Positions 32,645 to 42,110 of a stretch of 60,836 bases of DNA are shown in pieces. Every line of letters starts with the position of its first letter. Position 1 is the first letter of the stretch. Made by a program: the position numbers and the translations under genes. This DNA is from a virus. The stretch is taken from IMG/VR virus record IMGVR_UViG_3300020005_000005, positions 1-60,836 of that record. The stretch is one strand, 5' to 3'. The notes beneath the pieces are model-generated. The model made no database searches. It had not been told where the DNA came from and saw nothing but the letters and a program-made list of their open reading frames with translations.

Positions 32645-33125
32645 GGACAAAATAATTAAGGTGGCTGCGTCTCAAAATGGGTATAAAGAAGATCCACCCA
32701 ATTCCAATCTCACCAAATATAACCTTTGGTATTATGGTAAAAACACAGCAGCACCGTGGTGCGCAACTTCAGCGAGTTGGGTTTTTAACGAAGCTGGTTA
32801 TCCTCTACCAAAAATTCAAGATGGTGTAAGCGGAGCCGCTTACGTTCCGTACATCTACAGTTTCTATAAAAAGTGGAGTACGCCGGCAAAATCTAAATTC
32901 ACCATTACTCCACAAAAGGCTGATCTTGTTTTGTACGATTGGAATGGAGACAAGGTAGGTGATCACATTGGTATCTTTGTTGGCTGGGTAGTACAAGGTA
33001 AATCTTCCTATGCTTGGGAAGGGAACACAAGCCCAACTAGCGATTCAAATGGTGGAGAGTACATGCTTAGACTTCGATACATTTCACAAGTTCTGTGTTT
33101 TATTGATGCAGAATTAGCAATCTAA
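32637..33125 (+). CDS. CHAP-domain endolysin
   Basis: This 162-aa protein is a CHAP amidase/peptidase domain. The catalytic cysteine lies in PWCATSASW (C42), the histidine in GDHIGIF (H110), and the trailing AWEGNTS contributes the polar third residue. It cleaves peptide bonds in peptidoglycan. There is no signal peptide, so export should depend on a holin; a small membrane peptide is encoded just upstream. It is the second peptidoglycan enzyme in the window, after the glucosaminidase-like protein at 3849. Confidence 0.85.
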   Translation: MDRDKIIKVAASQNGYKEDPPNSNLTKYNLWYYGKNTAAPWCATSASWVFNEAGYPLPKIQDGVSGAAYVPYIYSFYKKWSTPAKSKFTITPQKADLVLYDWNGDKVGDHIGIFVGWVVQGKSSYAWEGNTSPTSDSNGGEYMLRLRYISQVLCFIDAELAI

Positions 33126-33137
33126 AATTAAAAATCA

Positions 33138-33836
33138 ATGGCATTAGACGTGAGTTTGTCGTTCGAGTCAATTACTGCCGATAGGCTGACTGGAACTTTA
33201 CTGGATAATACAGTGTATGGCACCGGAGGTAATCCCGCACGAGCCGCCGTTGGCGTATGGATGACTGGGACAAAAAGAAAATTTGATGACACCGTTGATT
33301 CGACTTTAACGGTCAGCGGAAATTCAAATAGTCCAAGTACGGATGTTTCATGGACCTTCAACATACCTAAAGACGGATGGTTCCGCTTCTTGTTTGTAAT
33401 CATTCCTGATTACGCCGGAGGCACAACTTATGCGTTATATGATGCCGTTCGAAATTCTTCAACCAACGTAGTCTATCGTTCTAAACAAGCGGGCAATGTA
33501 GGGCACGCGTTGACAGATACCGCCTGGTGGGAAGTTATAGCCGATCCTTCTTCTCTAGCTTCTAATGAGGGAGAGCCCAATGAGTCAGCCAATATTGCAT
33601 CCGACGTGTATGAGATAGTACCAACTCCTTCGGGGGAGTTAGCGTTTGCCAGTGCTATAGCTATTGCTTCAACCGAGGGTGGAGATGCCGATAGAGAGCA
33701 AAGTGTTCAACTTTATGAATTACTTGCTGTTCTTATAGATGGCGCATACATTCGTTCAGATAGATCGTCTTTTAGTCAGGCTGAAAGAATATGTAGAAGA
33801 ATAGAAACTATTTATACAGAAAATGGATTGATATGA
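33138..33836 (+). CDS. Structural protein candidate at the head of the fibre region
   Basis: This 232-aa protein has a beta-rich N-terminal half with Thr/Ser/Gly-rich stretches and WTFNIPKDGWFRFLF. Its helical C-terminal part begins near SGELAFASAIAIAST. No catalytic motif is seen. It precedes the GIY-YIG gene and the first fibre gene and overlaps the former by ATGA. It is probably part of the tail or fibre attachment. Confidence 0.5.
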   Translation: MALDVSLSFESITADRLTGTLLDNTVYGTGGNPARAAVGVWMTGTKRKFDDTVDSTLTVSGNSNSPSTDVSWTFNIPKDGWFRFLFVIIPDYAGGTTYALYDAVRNSSTNVVYRSKQAGNVGHALTDTAWWEVIADPSSLASNEGEPNESANIASDVYEIVPTPSGELAFASAIAIASTEGGDADREQSVQLYELLAVLIDGAYIRSDRSSFSQAERICRRIETIYTENGLI

Positions 33837-34660
33837 GTATAGGAATTTATACTATTATTTCTCCAACCAGCAAGGTCTACGTAGGACAAAGTTGGGATAT
33901 ATCAAGACGCTGGAGGTCTTATAATAGACTGAGTTGCTCTGATCAACCTGCTATTTATAATTCTCTCAAGAAGCATGGTCCAGAGGCACATGATTTTGAA
34001 ACTATTTTAGACTTCACACAAGACGTCACCCAAGCAGAACTAGACTGGTGGGAACAAATTATGATGGATTATCATCGTGAAAAGGGAGACGAATTACTTT
34101 TTATAAGAGACGCCGGCTCTAATGGTAAACAAGCAGAAGAAACTAAAAGGAAACTAAGTGAATCTAAAAAAGATAAAAAAAGAAAACCATTTACGGCAGA
34201 ACATCAACAAAAATTAAAAGATCGCTGGACATACCAACCTCATCCCTGGGAAGGTAGAAATCATTCGGGCGAATCTCGACAAAAAATGAGTAATTCTCAT
34301 AAAGGAAAAAATACAGGAAATAAAAATCCTATGTTTGGTAAAACTCATTCCGAACTAGCAAAATTAAAAATTAGCAAAGCGTGGAAAGGCAAAAAACATC
34401 GTCCTGAGTCTATTTTAAAAATACAAAAAGCTACTGCGGGCGAAAATAATCCGATGTATAGTAAGTTCGGAATAGAGCACGGTGCCTCCAAGACAGTTGT
34501 TCAATTAACCAAAGAAGGAAAATTTGTTAAAAACTGGGATTGTATATCGGATGCCGGTAGATTTTTGCAGATGAAAAGTACATCTAACATAAGTGGGTGT
34601 TGCAGAGGCAAGCGTAAAACCGCGGCAGGATTTAAATGGAAATACAATGTCAGTAAGTAG
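33833..34660 (+). CDS. Free-standing GIY-YIG homing endonuclease
   Basis: This 275-aa protein has the core IGIYTIISP, then VYVGQSWDISRRW, and the conserved Glu in WWEQIMMDY. It has an extended set of NUMOD3-type repeats (HSGESRQKMSNSHKGK, HSELAKLKISKAWKGK, HRPESILKIQKA) and the IENR1-like end KEGKFVKNW...GFKWKY. The start ATGA overlaps the upstream stop and the end overlaps the fibre gene start at 34647 by 14 nt. This is an exact insertion into a structural gene junction. Confidence 0.9.
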   Translation: MSIGIYTIISPTSKVYVGQSWDISRRWRSYNRLSCSDQPAIYNSLKKHGPEAHDFETILDFTQDVTQAELDWWEQIMMDYHREKGDELLFIRDAGSNGKQAEETKRKLSESKKDKKRKPFTAEHQQKLKDRWTYQPHPWEGRNHSGESRQKMSNSHKGKNTGNKNPMFGKTHSELAKLKISKAWKGKKHRPESILKIQKATAGENNPMYSKFGIEHGASKTVVQLTKEGKFVKNWDCISDAGRFLQMKSTSNISGCCRGKRKTAAGFKWKYNVSK

Positions 34661-35738
34661 GCCACGAGTTATTTTAGACCGTATAACTTTCGGCGCAGGG
34701 GGTGTCAAGAACTCAATTGTCATCGACAGTTCTGATAACTTTATTGAACTTGATGGCGATCAGTTGGCGCCAGGTAATAATCAAGTATATGGTACTAATG
34801 CTTCCGGCATTAAAGGTTGGAAGGCTGATGTTAGTTCAGTCATATCCGACGGGTCAATCACCAATGCCAAGTTAGCCAACGAAGCCCAATCAACCATCAA
34901 GGGTCGCGCGGCGGGTGCTGGTACAGGAGCACCACAGGATCTCACCGCTGCTCAAGTAAAAACAATCTTGACTTATTTAGGGACCGAGGTTGGGAATACT
35001 CCAGCCGGTAGCATAGCCGCTACTACAGTTCAGGCAGCTATCAACGAACTCGATTCTGAGAAGCAACCGCTCAACGGAGATCTAACCGCACTCTCCAACC
35101 TTTCTGCGGCGAATAACACCCTTATTCAACGCATAACTGGCGTATTAACCACTCAAACACCAGCACAAGTAAAAACCAGCATGGCTTTTGTTAAAGCCGA
35201 TGTAGGTCTTGGTAATGTAGACAATACATCTGATGTTAATAAGCCGGTATCCACCGCGCAAGCCGCGGCCAATAATCTTCGTGTTTTAAAGTCAGGTGAC
35301 TCCATGACCGGTCCGCTTTCCATGGGTGCCAACAAGGTTACCGATTTGGCTAATGGAAGTAACGCACAAGATGCGGTCAGCTTTTCTCAAATGAACACGG
35401 CTATATCGGCCGCGGTGACATCAACCAACGGATTAATAACTACAATTGTCAATATTGGCGATTGGAATATGGATAGCACCGGTTTGGTAACAATAGCGCA
35501 CGGGCTGACACTTTCCAAGATAAGGATTGTAGAAGCAATGATAATTGCCGACGGCGGAGGAACAGTTACACCAATAGACTCAGGCGATCCGGGAGCTGCT
35601 GGAACAATAGGTGGTGGTATACAAATAAATTCAAGTAGTGTTTTATTAATAAGAACAACGGGCGGTTTTTTTGATAACACAAATTACGACGCTACATCCT
35701 TCAATAGAGGATTCATTACTATTCAATCGATTCCATAA
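34647..35738 (+). CDS. Tail fibre protein
   Basis: This 363-aa protein has typical fibre features. The N-terminal part is likely for attachment. VGLGNVDNTSDVNKP is a common phage fibre motif, MTGPLSMGANKVTDL is another module widely found in fibres, and the C-terminal domain is Gly/Ser-rich and beta-rich. I chose ATG 34647, where the sequence looks like fibre; the frame is open upstream only through the GIY-YIG gene. It stops with TAATG overlapping the next fibre gene. Confidence 0.75.
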   Translation: MSVSRPRVILDRITFGAGGVKNSIVIDSSDNFIELDGDQLAPGNNQVYGTNASGIKGWKADVSSVISDGSITNAKLANEAQSTIKGRAAGAGTGAPQDLTAAQVKTILTYLGTEVGNTPAGSIAATTVQAAINELDSEKQPLNGDLTALSNLSAANNTLIQRITGVLTTQTPAQVKTSMAFVKADVGLGNVDNTSDVNKPVSTAQAAANNLRVLKSGDSMTGPLSMGANKVTDLANGSNAQDAVSFSQMNTAISAAVTSTNGLITTIVNIGDWNMDSTGLVTIAHGLTLSKIRIVEAMIIADGGGTVTPIDSGDPGAAGTIGGGIQINSSSVLLIRTTGGFFDNTNYDATSFNRGFITIQSIP

Positions 35739-38700
35739 TGCCAGCTATAGAAAATAAAAAATCAGAAGTCAACGAACAAGCAATACGTTACCAAGCGCGG
35801 ACAACTTTGGCCGACTTGGCCAACGAGATATGCTCGATCCGTAATCTTGAAAAGGATACTACGATTGCTCTGATTAAACGTGCGGCTAAGATTCGTTATT
35901 GGCTTAAGGCACTGGATGCTAAGGAGTTTTTAACAAGGGAACAAAGAGAACAAATCTGGTATAAATTAATAGAAATTTCTCAAATTTATAATTTTCCCAC
36001 AGCACCAATTCTGGAACTTCGCAATAGGCCGAGTATCCTGACAGGATTGCCTGGCGCTAAGGGGGATACCGGTGCTGCTGGTGGCGGCACTGGTGGTATT
36101 CCTTTCAGCAGGAGCGCCGTTAACACGGGTGTCACCGTGGTTGACTTATTTCCCATCACTATTGGTTCAGGTACTGAGTGGTTATATACGGTTAAGAACG
36201 GAACAGATCAGCGAACTGGTCATATCGAAGCTACGTGGTTGGCCAATGGATCTGCTGTCGAGTTTGGTGATGACAACACAACCACCGAAATAGGAGACAC
36301 ATCTGATGTCCAGTTGAGTGTTGATTATAGTGCCGGTGAAATAAGATTATTGGCTACCGCTCTGTCCGACGGCTGGACCGTAGAGGGAACTCGTTCTGGC
36401 ATACCGGTGATTGTATCCAGCGGAGGAGGATCAGGTGGCGTCACCGGGCCTGCTTCATCAGTCACCGATGATTTTGCTTCTTTCTTGGATACTTCTGGGC
36501 AAGTACTAAAAGATTCAGGATATAATGCGGCATCGTTTCTGAAACAAGGTCCCAACACGCTTACACAAAATTTAGATTTTGACGGGGCTTTTCATGTAGG
36601 CTTTGGGTATGCTACTACACCAATAACTACATTCAGGGTCAATACCGGGGGTATGACTTTGACCAGTGGTTATTTCGATCTTTTTGCGGGTCAATTCAAC
36701 TTCAATGGTTCCTCTGGACTCCATAATTTCATTGTTGGTACTTCGCCGGGGGCTTCGGGAGAACCGGGGTTACAAGTAGGTTATGGTACAGGTGGACCCA
36801 ACACATCTCAGATTTTTTTAAGCGCGAACGGGCCAACGCCTAGCACAGATGGAGCCCAGATCTCTATATATGGCGTTATCAATCCGTTTATTCAAATGAC
36901 GGTAGGGGTAGGTACTAGGGCTAATTTTTATTCTGATGCTATTGATTTTGATGGGGCTATAGATGTCGGCTTTGGACAGAACACACCTATAACAACTTTT
37001 AACATTGCAAATGATGAAGGGCTTTTTGTTAAAATGGGGCACCTTGGTGACGGTAATGCAATGGAACTTGGGGCTGCATCGGCGCATCTTGATTTTAATA
37101 TTGGTAGTTTTGGAAATGAAACAGCAATCTTATCCGGTGATGGTATTGCTGTTCTAAGTAGTATAAATGGAAATCAAGTATCCGTTGGAGATATTTCTCC
37201 GGCAGGGACGGGCTCACCAAGAGGAGTCAAAATAATTACTAATTCTATACTTAGAATGACTATAACGGAAGCGGGGGCTTTTAGATTTCTCCCCTCTGTT
37301 GCTCCCGTTGTGGGTCAAGTCATAACCGCGACAAATGTAGATGGTACGTGGACATGGCAGACACCATCAGGAGGCGGCGGAACTGTAACCTCTGTTTCAG
37401 GTACAACCAATCGAATAACCTCAACAGGAGGCGCTACTCCTGTAATTGATATTTCAGCTTCTTATGTGGGGCAGACTTCAATTACAACGCTAGGAACAAT
37501 CACAACCGGAACGTGGACAGGCACAGCAATCACTGCTGCTAATGGTGGGACAGGTATAACTTCTTACGCGGTTGGCGATATATTATATGCCTCCGGTGCT
37601 ACTACTCTTTCTAAGTTAGCGGATGTTGCTGCCGGATCTTATTTAAGGAGTGGTGGAGTAACCACTGCACCAGCCTGGTCAACAGTGACACTTCCTAATA
37701 CGGTTGCAACAGGGGACATCTGGCAAGCATCGGCTACCAACACTGTAGTAGTTCTGCCTTCTGTAGCAACAGGGAATGTTTTAATCTCAGGAGGCGTAAC
37801 CACGGTATCCGCTTGGGGAAAGGTTACGTCTGCACACGTTGATGCGACGGTATTGACTACTACCACAGGATGGCAAGTTGCAGGAACTTCTACTTTCACC
37901 GGAGCCGTTCTGATCGACCAAACCACCACAGCAGGTAACACCCTTAAATTCAAGTCTGCCAACCTTGGAGTCACCCCGGTTGACGGCAAAGGAATCTGGC
38001 TATACAACGATACGGCAGCAGCAGCAGGAGCACAACAAATTTCCGGTTCAATAGTACAGGAAGGTCAGGGATGGGCGACTACTCCAGTAGCTTCACAATC
38101 AGTAAAGTTTAGAGCCGACGTTCTCCCGGTTCAAGGTGCGGCGAATCCATCGGCAACATGGAGATTGTTTTCCAGCATCAATGCCGGTGCCTATGTGACG
38201 CAGGTAACCGTTACCTCTGGTGGAGTGATGACGTTGGGTACACCAGGAAGTGGCCTTGGACAACTTGCCACAAATAATATACTTCTTAGCGGCACCGGCT
38301 CAGCGTCATTGCAATTACTTCTAAATTCAAGTTCTGTTGCTTTCATGGCGGTTGCCACCGGTGGGACAATAATGAGTGTCAACAGCCAGACGGCCACCAT
38401 TATCCTATCACTTGCCGGAAATTCCGGTAGTAACTGGATGGCTAACACTAGCGGTAATCTCACTCAATTCAACGCTTCGGTTGAATTTCGCCCAACATCA
38501 GGCACAGCGACGGTCAACTACATAAATTCGAGCGCGGTCATCAACATGACCGGCGGGGCAAACGGTTTGCAGACCATATTCAGAAGTGCCCCAACCATCA
38601 CCGCGGCGGTTGATCTTATTGGATTTTTACATGACCCCGTCACTCCGGCTAATATCTCAGGAGTGCATTTGGCTTTCAAGGCGACATCGGGCAGCGGGCT

Positions 38701-38896
38701 GATCGGCGGGACGACCCTGACCACCAACGCAATCCTTGATCTGCAATCAACGACCAAAGCCTTCATTCCGCCACGCATGACGACCACACAGCGCGACGCA
38801 ATCGGAAGCCCTTCGGCCGGCATGGTGATCCACAACACAACGACAGGAAAACTCAACGTTTACACGACGGCCTGGGAGGCGGTCACATCAGCTTAA
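35738..38896 (+). CDS. Large tail fibre with collagen-like motif
   Basis: This 1052-aa protein has a helical N-terminal part (about 1-105), then a short collagen-like GLPGAKGDTGAAGGG and long beta-rich repeats. A NGGTGITSYAVGDILYASG module lies at about 602-620, and the trimer-tip-type end reads TKAFIPPRMTTTQRDAI, then GMVIHNTTTGKLNVY. The length and repeats suggest a trimeric receptor-binding fibre. The C-terminal third appears more GC-rich than the rest, suggesting exchange of the tip. No enzyme domain is visible. Confidence 0.75.
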   Translation: MPAIENKKSEVNEQAIRYQARTTLADLANEICSIRNLEKDTTIALIKRAAKIRYWLKALDAKEFLTREQREQIWYKLIEISQIYNFPTAPILELRNRPSILTGLPGAKGDTGAAGGGTGGIPFSRSAVNTGVTVVDLFPITIGSGTEWLYTVKNGTDQRTGHIEATWLANGSAVEFGDDNTTTEIGDTSDVQLSVDYSAGEIRLLATALSDGWTVEGTRSGIPVIVSSGGGSGGVTGPASSVTDDFASFLDTSGQVLKDSGYNAASFLKQGPNTLTQNLDFDGAFHVGFGYATTPITTFRVNTGGMTLTSGYFDLFAGQFNFNGSSGLHNFIVGTSPGASGEPGLQVGYGTGGPNTSQIFLSANGPTPSTDGAQISIYGVINPFIQMTVGVGTRANFYSDAIDFDGAIDVGFGQNTPITTFNIANDEGLFVKMGHLGDGNAMELGAASAHLDFNIGSFGNETAILSGDGIAVLSSINGNQVSVGDISPAGTGSPRGVKIITNSILRMTITEAGAFRFLPSVAPVVGQVITATNVDGTWTWQTPSGGGGTVTSVSGTTNRITSTGGATPVIDISASYVGQTSITTLGTITTGTWTGTAITAANGGTGITSYAVGDILYASGATTLSKLADVAAGSYLRSGGVTTAPAWSTVTLPNTVATGDIWQASATNTVVVLPSVATGNVLISGGVTTVSAWGKVTSAHVDATVLTTTTGWQVAGTSTFTGAVLIDQTTTAGNTLKFKSANLGVTPVDGKGIWLYNDTAAAAGAQQISGSIVQEGQGWATTPVASQSVKFRADVLPVQGAANPSATWRLFSSINAGAYVTQVTVTSGGVMTLGTPGSGLGQLATNNILLSGTGSASLQLLLNSSSVAFMAVATGGTIMSVNSQTATIILSLAGNSGSNWMANTSGNLTQFNASVEFRPTSGTATVNYINSSAVINMTGGANGLQTIFRSAPTITAAVDLIGFLHDPVTPANISGVHLAFKATSGSGLIGGTTLTTNAILDLQSTTKAFIPPRMTTTQRDAIGSPSAGMVIHNTTTGKLNVYTTAWEAVTSA

Positions 38897-38914
38897 AAAT
38901 TAACAACTAAAACT

Positions 38915-39325
38915 ATGGCAACAGTAGCATTGACAGATGACCAAAAGGAACAGCTCCGGGCCAGTTCCAAATTCATACCGATGATCCGCACGGCAGCTTT
39001 GAACAAATCAAAGTTTTGGGCTGTGACGACCGACCCCACGGCTATCCCGGGAGGTCAGACGGCGCTCAACATTATCAGGTGGGCAAAGAGCCGCTTGATT
39101 TCCGCCCAGATGTTAAACAGCCCTCAGGTGATTGATGGGAATGTCAATCTTCAAATCCTCTTTTTGAAGAACCTTACGCAGAACGTGTGGGATAACGTGG
39201 CGGTCAATCCGTTCAATGCGGATGCTGTGATACTGAACATGGAGACATCCGGCAATGCGCCAACAATGATTGACGCCCCTATGGATACCACCTTTGACGA
39301 CCTTATCAAATACATGGTCTTCTGA
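38915..39325 (+). CDS. Small protein between fibre genes, possible chaperone or tip protein
   Basis: This 136-aa mixed protein begins MATVALTDDQKEQLRASSKF, followed by a helical middle and an acidic end. It is placed directly after the big fibre. Its codon and base composition look GC-richer than the neighbours and match the end of the fibre gene, suggesting the two were acquired together. A fibre-assembly chaperone or accessory is a reasonable guess; no family is recognised. Confidence 0.5.
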   Translation: MATVALTDDQKEQLRASSKFIPMIRTAALNKSKFWAVTTDPTAIPGGQTALNIIRWAKSRLISAQMLNSPQVIDGNVNLQILFLKNLTQNVWDNVAVNPFNADAVILNMETSGNAPTMIDAPMDTTFDDLIKYMVF

Positions 39326-39350
39326 TCGATGAAGCTCAGAATAAAATTAC

Positions 39351-42110
39351 ATGGCTAAAGGAGAAATTATTTGGAATCAACTCTATTTTAAGGGATGGAC
39401 TCTTTCGCAGGACCTGGCCGCTAAAATATTGTCCATCGACAATACTGGTAAGATAGTATCTCGTCCGGCGATTGATACGTCTGCCTTTATGTCCTCAGCA
39501 TTAACCGATAGTTATATTTTTGTTGGTAATGCTTCAAATATAGCCGAAGGAGTACCTGTTACAGGAGATATAATACTGGCTAATAATGGGGCAGTATCTA
39601 TTGCCGATAATGTTATTGTAGATAGTGACATTTCTGCTACGGCAGCGATTGCTCTGAGCAAGTTAAACGGGCTTACTCCATCCCGCGTGGTAGTTACCAG
39701 TAACCTTGGGGTTTTACAGGCTTCTACTAAAACAACAACCGATCTTACTTATTTGGATGCCACTTCCAGCATTCAAACTCAACTCAATACTAAATTAGCA
39801 GCTACTATCACCAGCCCGGTGACCGGTGACATGATTCGTTATAGTGGTTCTGCGTGGGTGAACTTTCCGGTTGGGACTAATGGATTTGTACTTACTGTCT
39901 CCGCTGGCGTTCCTACCTGGGCTGCTGCTGCTGCGGGTAATTTACCTGTGGGAGGGACGACTGGTCAGTATCTCAATAAGATTGACGCAACCAATTACAA
40001 CGCCCAATGGTCCACCCTGACGGTCGCTAAGATTACTGATCTGACCGCCTCGGCCGCAGAACTTAATATTATGGACGGAGTCACAACTGACTTTACCCAC
40101 ATCAACTACTTAACAGATGTGACAAGTCTGATTCAGGCTCAAATCAATGCTAAACAAGCAACTATTACGGGTGGCGCATCCACAATTGTCTCATCCAATC
40201 TTTCGACCAACCTTGTGCTTGTTTCCGACGGTTCGGGTAAAGTTATCGTTAGCACAGTATCAACAACTATACTTGGGTATATAGGAGGACTAACATCTAG
40301 CGCCCAAGCCCAACTTGATAGCAAACTCACCAAATCTCTTTCTCAAAATGCTCTTTGGGTGGGCAATGGTTCCAATATAGCAGTTGAATTATCCCCCGGA
40401 ACTACCGGATATGTACTTACTTCAGTAGGTGGTGTTCCAACATGGCAACCGGCCAGTGGTGGAGGAGGCGGTGGTATAGCAGGTCCTGGGTCCTCTACTG
40501 ATAATGCTGTGGTTCGATGGGACGGCGTATTGGGCACCGTTGTACAAGATAGCAGCATGCTTGTCGGTGATACTGGAATTGTTACGGGCGCCACATGGAA
40601 TGCCAATAAAATAGGACTTGCTTATGGTGGTACCAATGCCGATCTATCAGGAACAGGAGGTACGTCCAATTATCTCAAACAGGCCTCCGTTGGGGCGGCC
40701 ATTACAGTAGGTACCATTCCAGCTTCCGACATAGCTAGTGGTGCCGCTCTGACAAGGGTAAGTGATACCAACGTCACTTTGACTTTGGGCGGTGCGCCTA
40801 CCACGGCACTATTAACTGCCTCGTCGATCACAGTAGGTTGGGCAGGTACCCTAGCCTATGCTCGATTTGTAGACGGCGCAGGACTATCGGTTGTTGGACG
40901 TGCAACCAATAGTGCAGGTGTACAGGCTGATATCACGGCTGGTACAGATGCTCACGTATTGAGACGCTCAGGTACATCAATCGGTTTTGGGACGATAGGT
41001 GATGCTAGTATTACGGCCTTGGCCTTTGGTAAGCTGACCGGATTACCTACTACTTTGGCTGGTTATGGAATACTTGACGCGGCCAACAAATACTGGACAC
41101 TCAATCCACAAAGCGGCACAACCTATACTTTTGTATTAACCGACAAGGATACTGTTCTAGTACAAGCAACCAATGCTGCCGCTAGCAGTTTCACCATTCC
41201 TCCTAACGCCAGTGTAGCTTATCCTACAGGATCTCAGATCGCCTTGACTTGGGACGGAGTAGGCCAACCTTCCTTTGTAGCTGGTGCGGGAGTAACTCTC
41301 AATAGTTCTTCTGGAGATCTGACAGTACCCTCGCGCTATTCTATAGCTATTGCAACCAAGATCGCCACCAATACATGGTACGTGTGGAACGGCTCGGCTT
41401 TTGCTGCTCAATCAGCTAATGTTGTATTTGCCGGGCCAACGTCCGGTGGTGCTGCTGTTCCTACCTTCAGGGCCCTTGTAGCTGCTGATATCGGGACTAT
41501 TGCGGTAGCCAATGGTGGAACCAACATCACTTCCTACGTAGCGGGTGATATTCTTTATGCTTCTGGTACAACAACATTATCCACACTGGCTATTGGAACA
41601 ACCGGGCAGATCCTTTATGTTACTGGAGGAATACCTGCGTGGAAGAGTGAAGTTAGCATCACTTTAGGTAAAACTGACGATATAGGTAGCCTCACTGCTA
41701 ATTTTGAATTACTATCAAGTGTAGCAAATAATAAAACATCCACTTATTTTAGTAATAACGTCGCGGCTTCTTGGAATGGTGCAAGTGCCTCTACTAACGT
41801 TCTGCAATCAGTACCCAACACAGGGACTATCCTCGTCAGAGGTACGTTTGTGGGAGTGCAGACAAGTGGCACAGCCGGATCAACGGGGTTCCATTATGTA
41901 TTTGAACGCGCATTTAGACGTACAGGGTCTACCACTACAGCAATAGGTGCTGCGACAGTAACATCCTCCTCTAATGATACGGGGTTAACATTCTCAACCG
42001 TTCCGACATTTAGTACAAGCGGTAGTAATATTAATTTTGACAGACAGTTGTCCGCCACTACCATAACCTTTAATGTGCTTCTGAAAATAGAAGTTACCGA
42101 AGTAGTATAA
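39351..42110 (+). CDS. Large tail fibre paralogue
   Basis: This 919-aa, Ser/Thr/Gly/Ala-rich, beta-rich protein carries repeated fibre modules: TTTDLTYLDATSSIQTQLN, VRWDGVLGTVVQDSSM, and NGGTNITSYVAGDILYASG at about 723-741, the same module as in the upstream 1052-aa fibre. The C-terminal 150 residues look like a distinct beta-rich tip. Two different large fibres indicate multiple receptor contacts or host-range alternatives. The stop TAATG overlaps the next gene. Confidence 0.75.
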   Translation: MAKGEIIWNQLYFKGWTLSQDLAAKILSIDNTGKIVSRPAIDTSAFMSSALTDSYIFVGNASNIAEGVPVTGDIILANNGAVSIADNVIVDSDISATAAIALSKLNGLTPSRVVVTSNLGVLQASTKTTTDLTYLDATSSIQTQLNTKLAATITSPVTGDMIRYSGSAWVNFPVGTNGFVLTVSAGVPTWAAAAAGNLPVGGTTGQYLNKIDATNYNAQWSTLTVAKITDLTASAAELNIMDGVTTDFTHINYLTDVTSLIQAQINAKQATITGGASTIVSSNLSTNLVLVSDGSGKVIVSTVSTTILGYIGGLTSSAQAQLDSKLTKSLSQNALWVGNGSNIAVELSPGTTGYVLTSVGGVPTWQPASGGGGGGIAGPGSSTDNAVVRWDGVLGTVVQDSSMLVGDTGIVTGATWNANKIGLAYGGTNADLSGTGGTSNYLKQASVGAAITVGTIPASDIASGAALTRVSDTNVTLTLGGAPTTALLTASSITVGWAGTLAYARFVDGAGLSVVGRATNSAGVQADITAGTDAHVLRRSGTSIGFGTIGDASITALAFGKLTGLPTTLAGYGILDAANKYWTLNPQSGTTYTFVLTDKDTVLVQATNAAASSFTIPPNASVAYPTGSQIALTWDGVGQPSFVAGAGVTLNSSSGDLTVPSRYSIAIATKIATNTWYVWNGSAFAAQSANVVFAGPTSGGAAVPTFRALVAADIGTIAVANGGTNITSYVAGDILYASGTTTLSTLAIGTTGQILYVTGGIPAWKSEVSITLGKTDDIGSLTANFELLSSVANNKTSTYFSNNVAASWNGASASTNVLQSVPNTGTILVRGTFVGVQTSGTAGSTGFHYVFERAFRRTGSTTTAIGAATVTSSSNDTGLTFSTVPTFSTSGSNINFDRQLSATTITFNVLLKIEVTEVV

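Noticed and set aside
35738-42110. Possible diversity-generating retroelement target in the fibre genes
   Set aside because: Repeats between the fibres are ordinary fibre modules. I found no reverse transcriptase and no template repeat with adenine-specific changes in the window.
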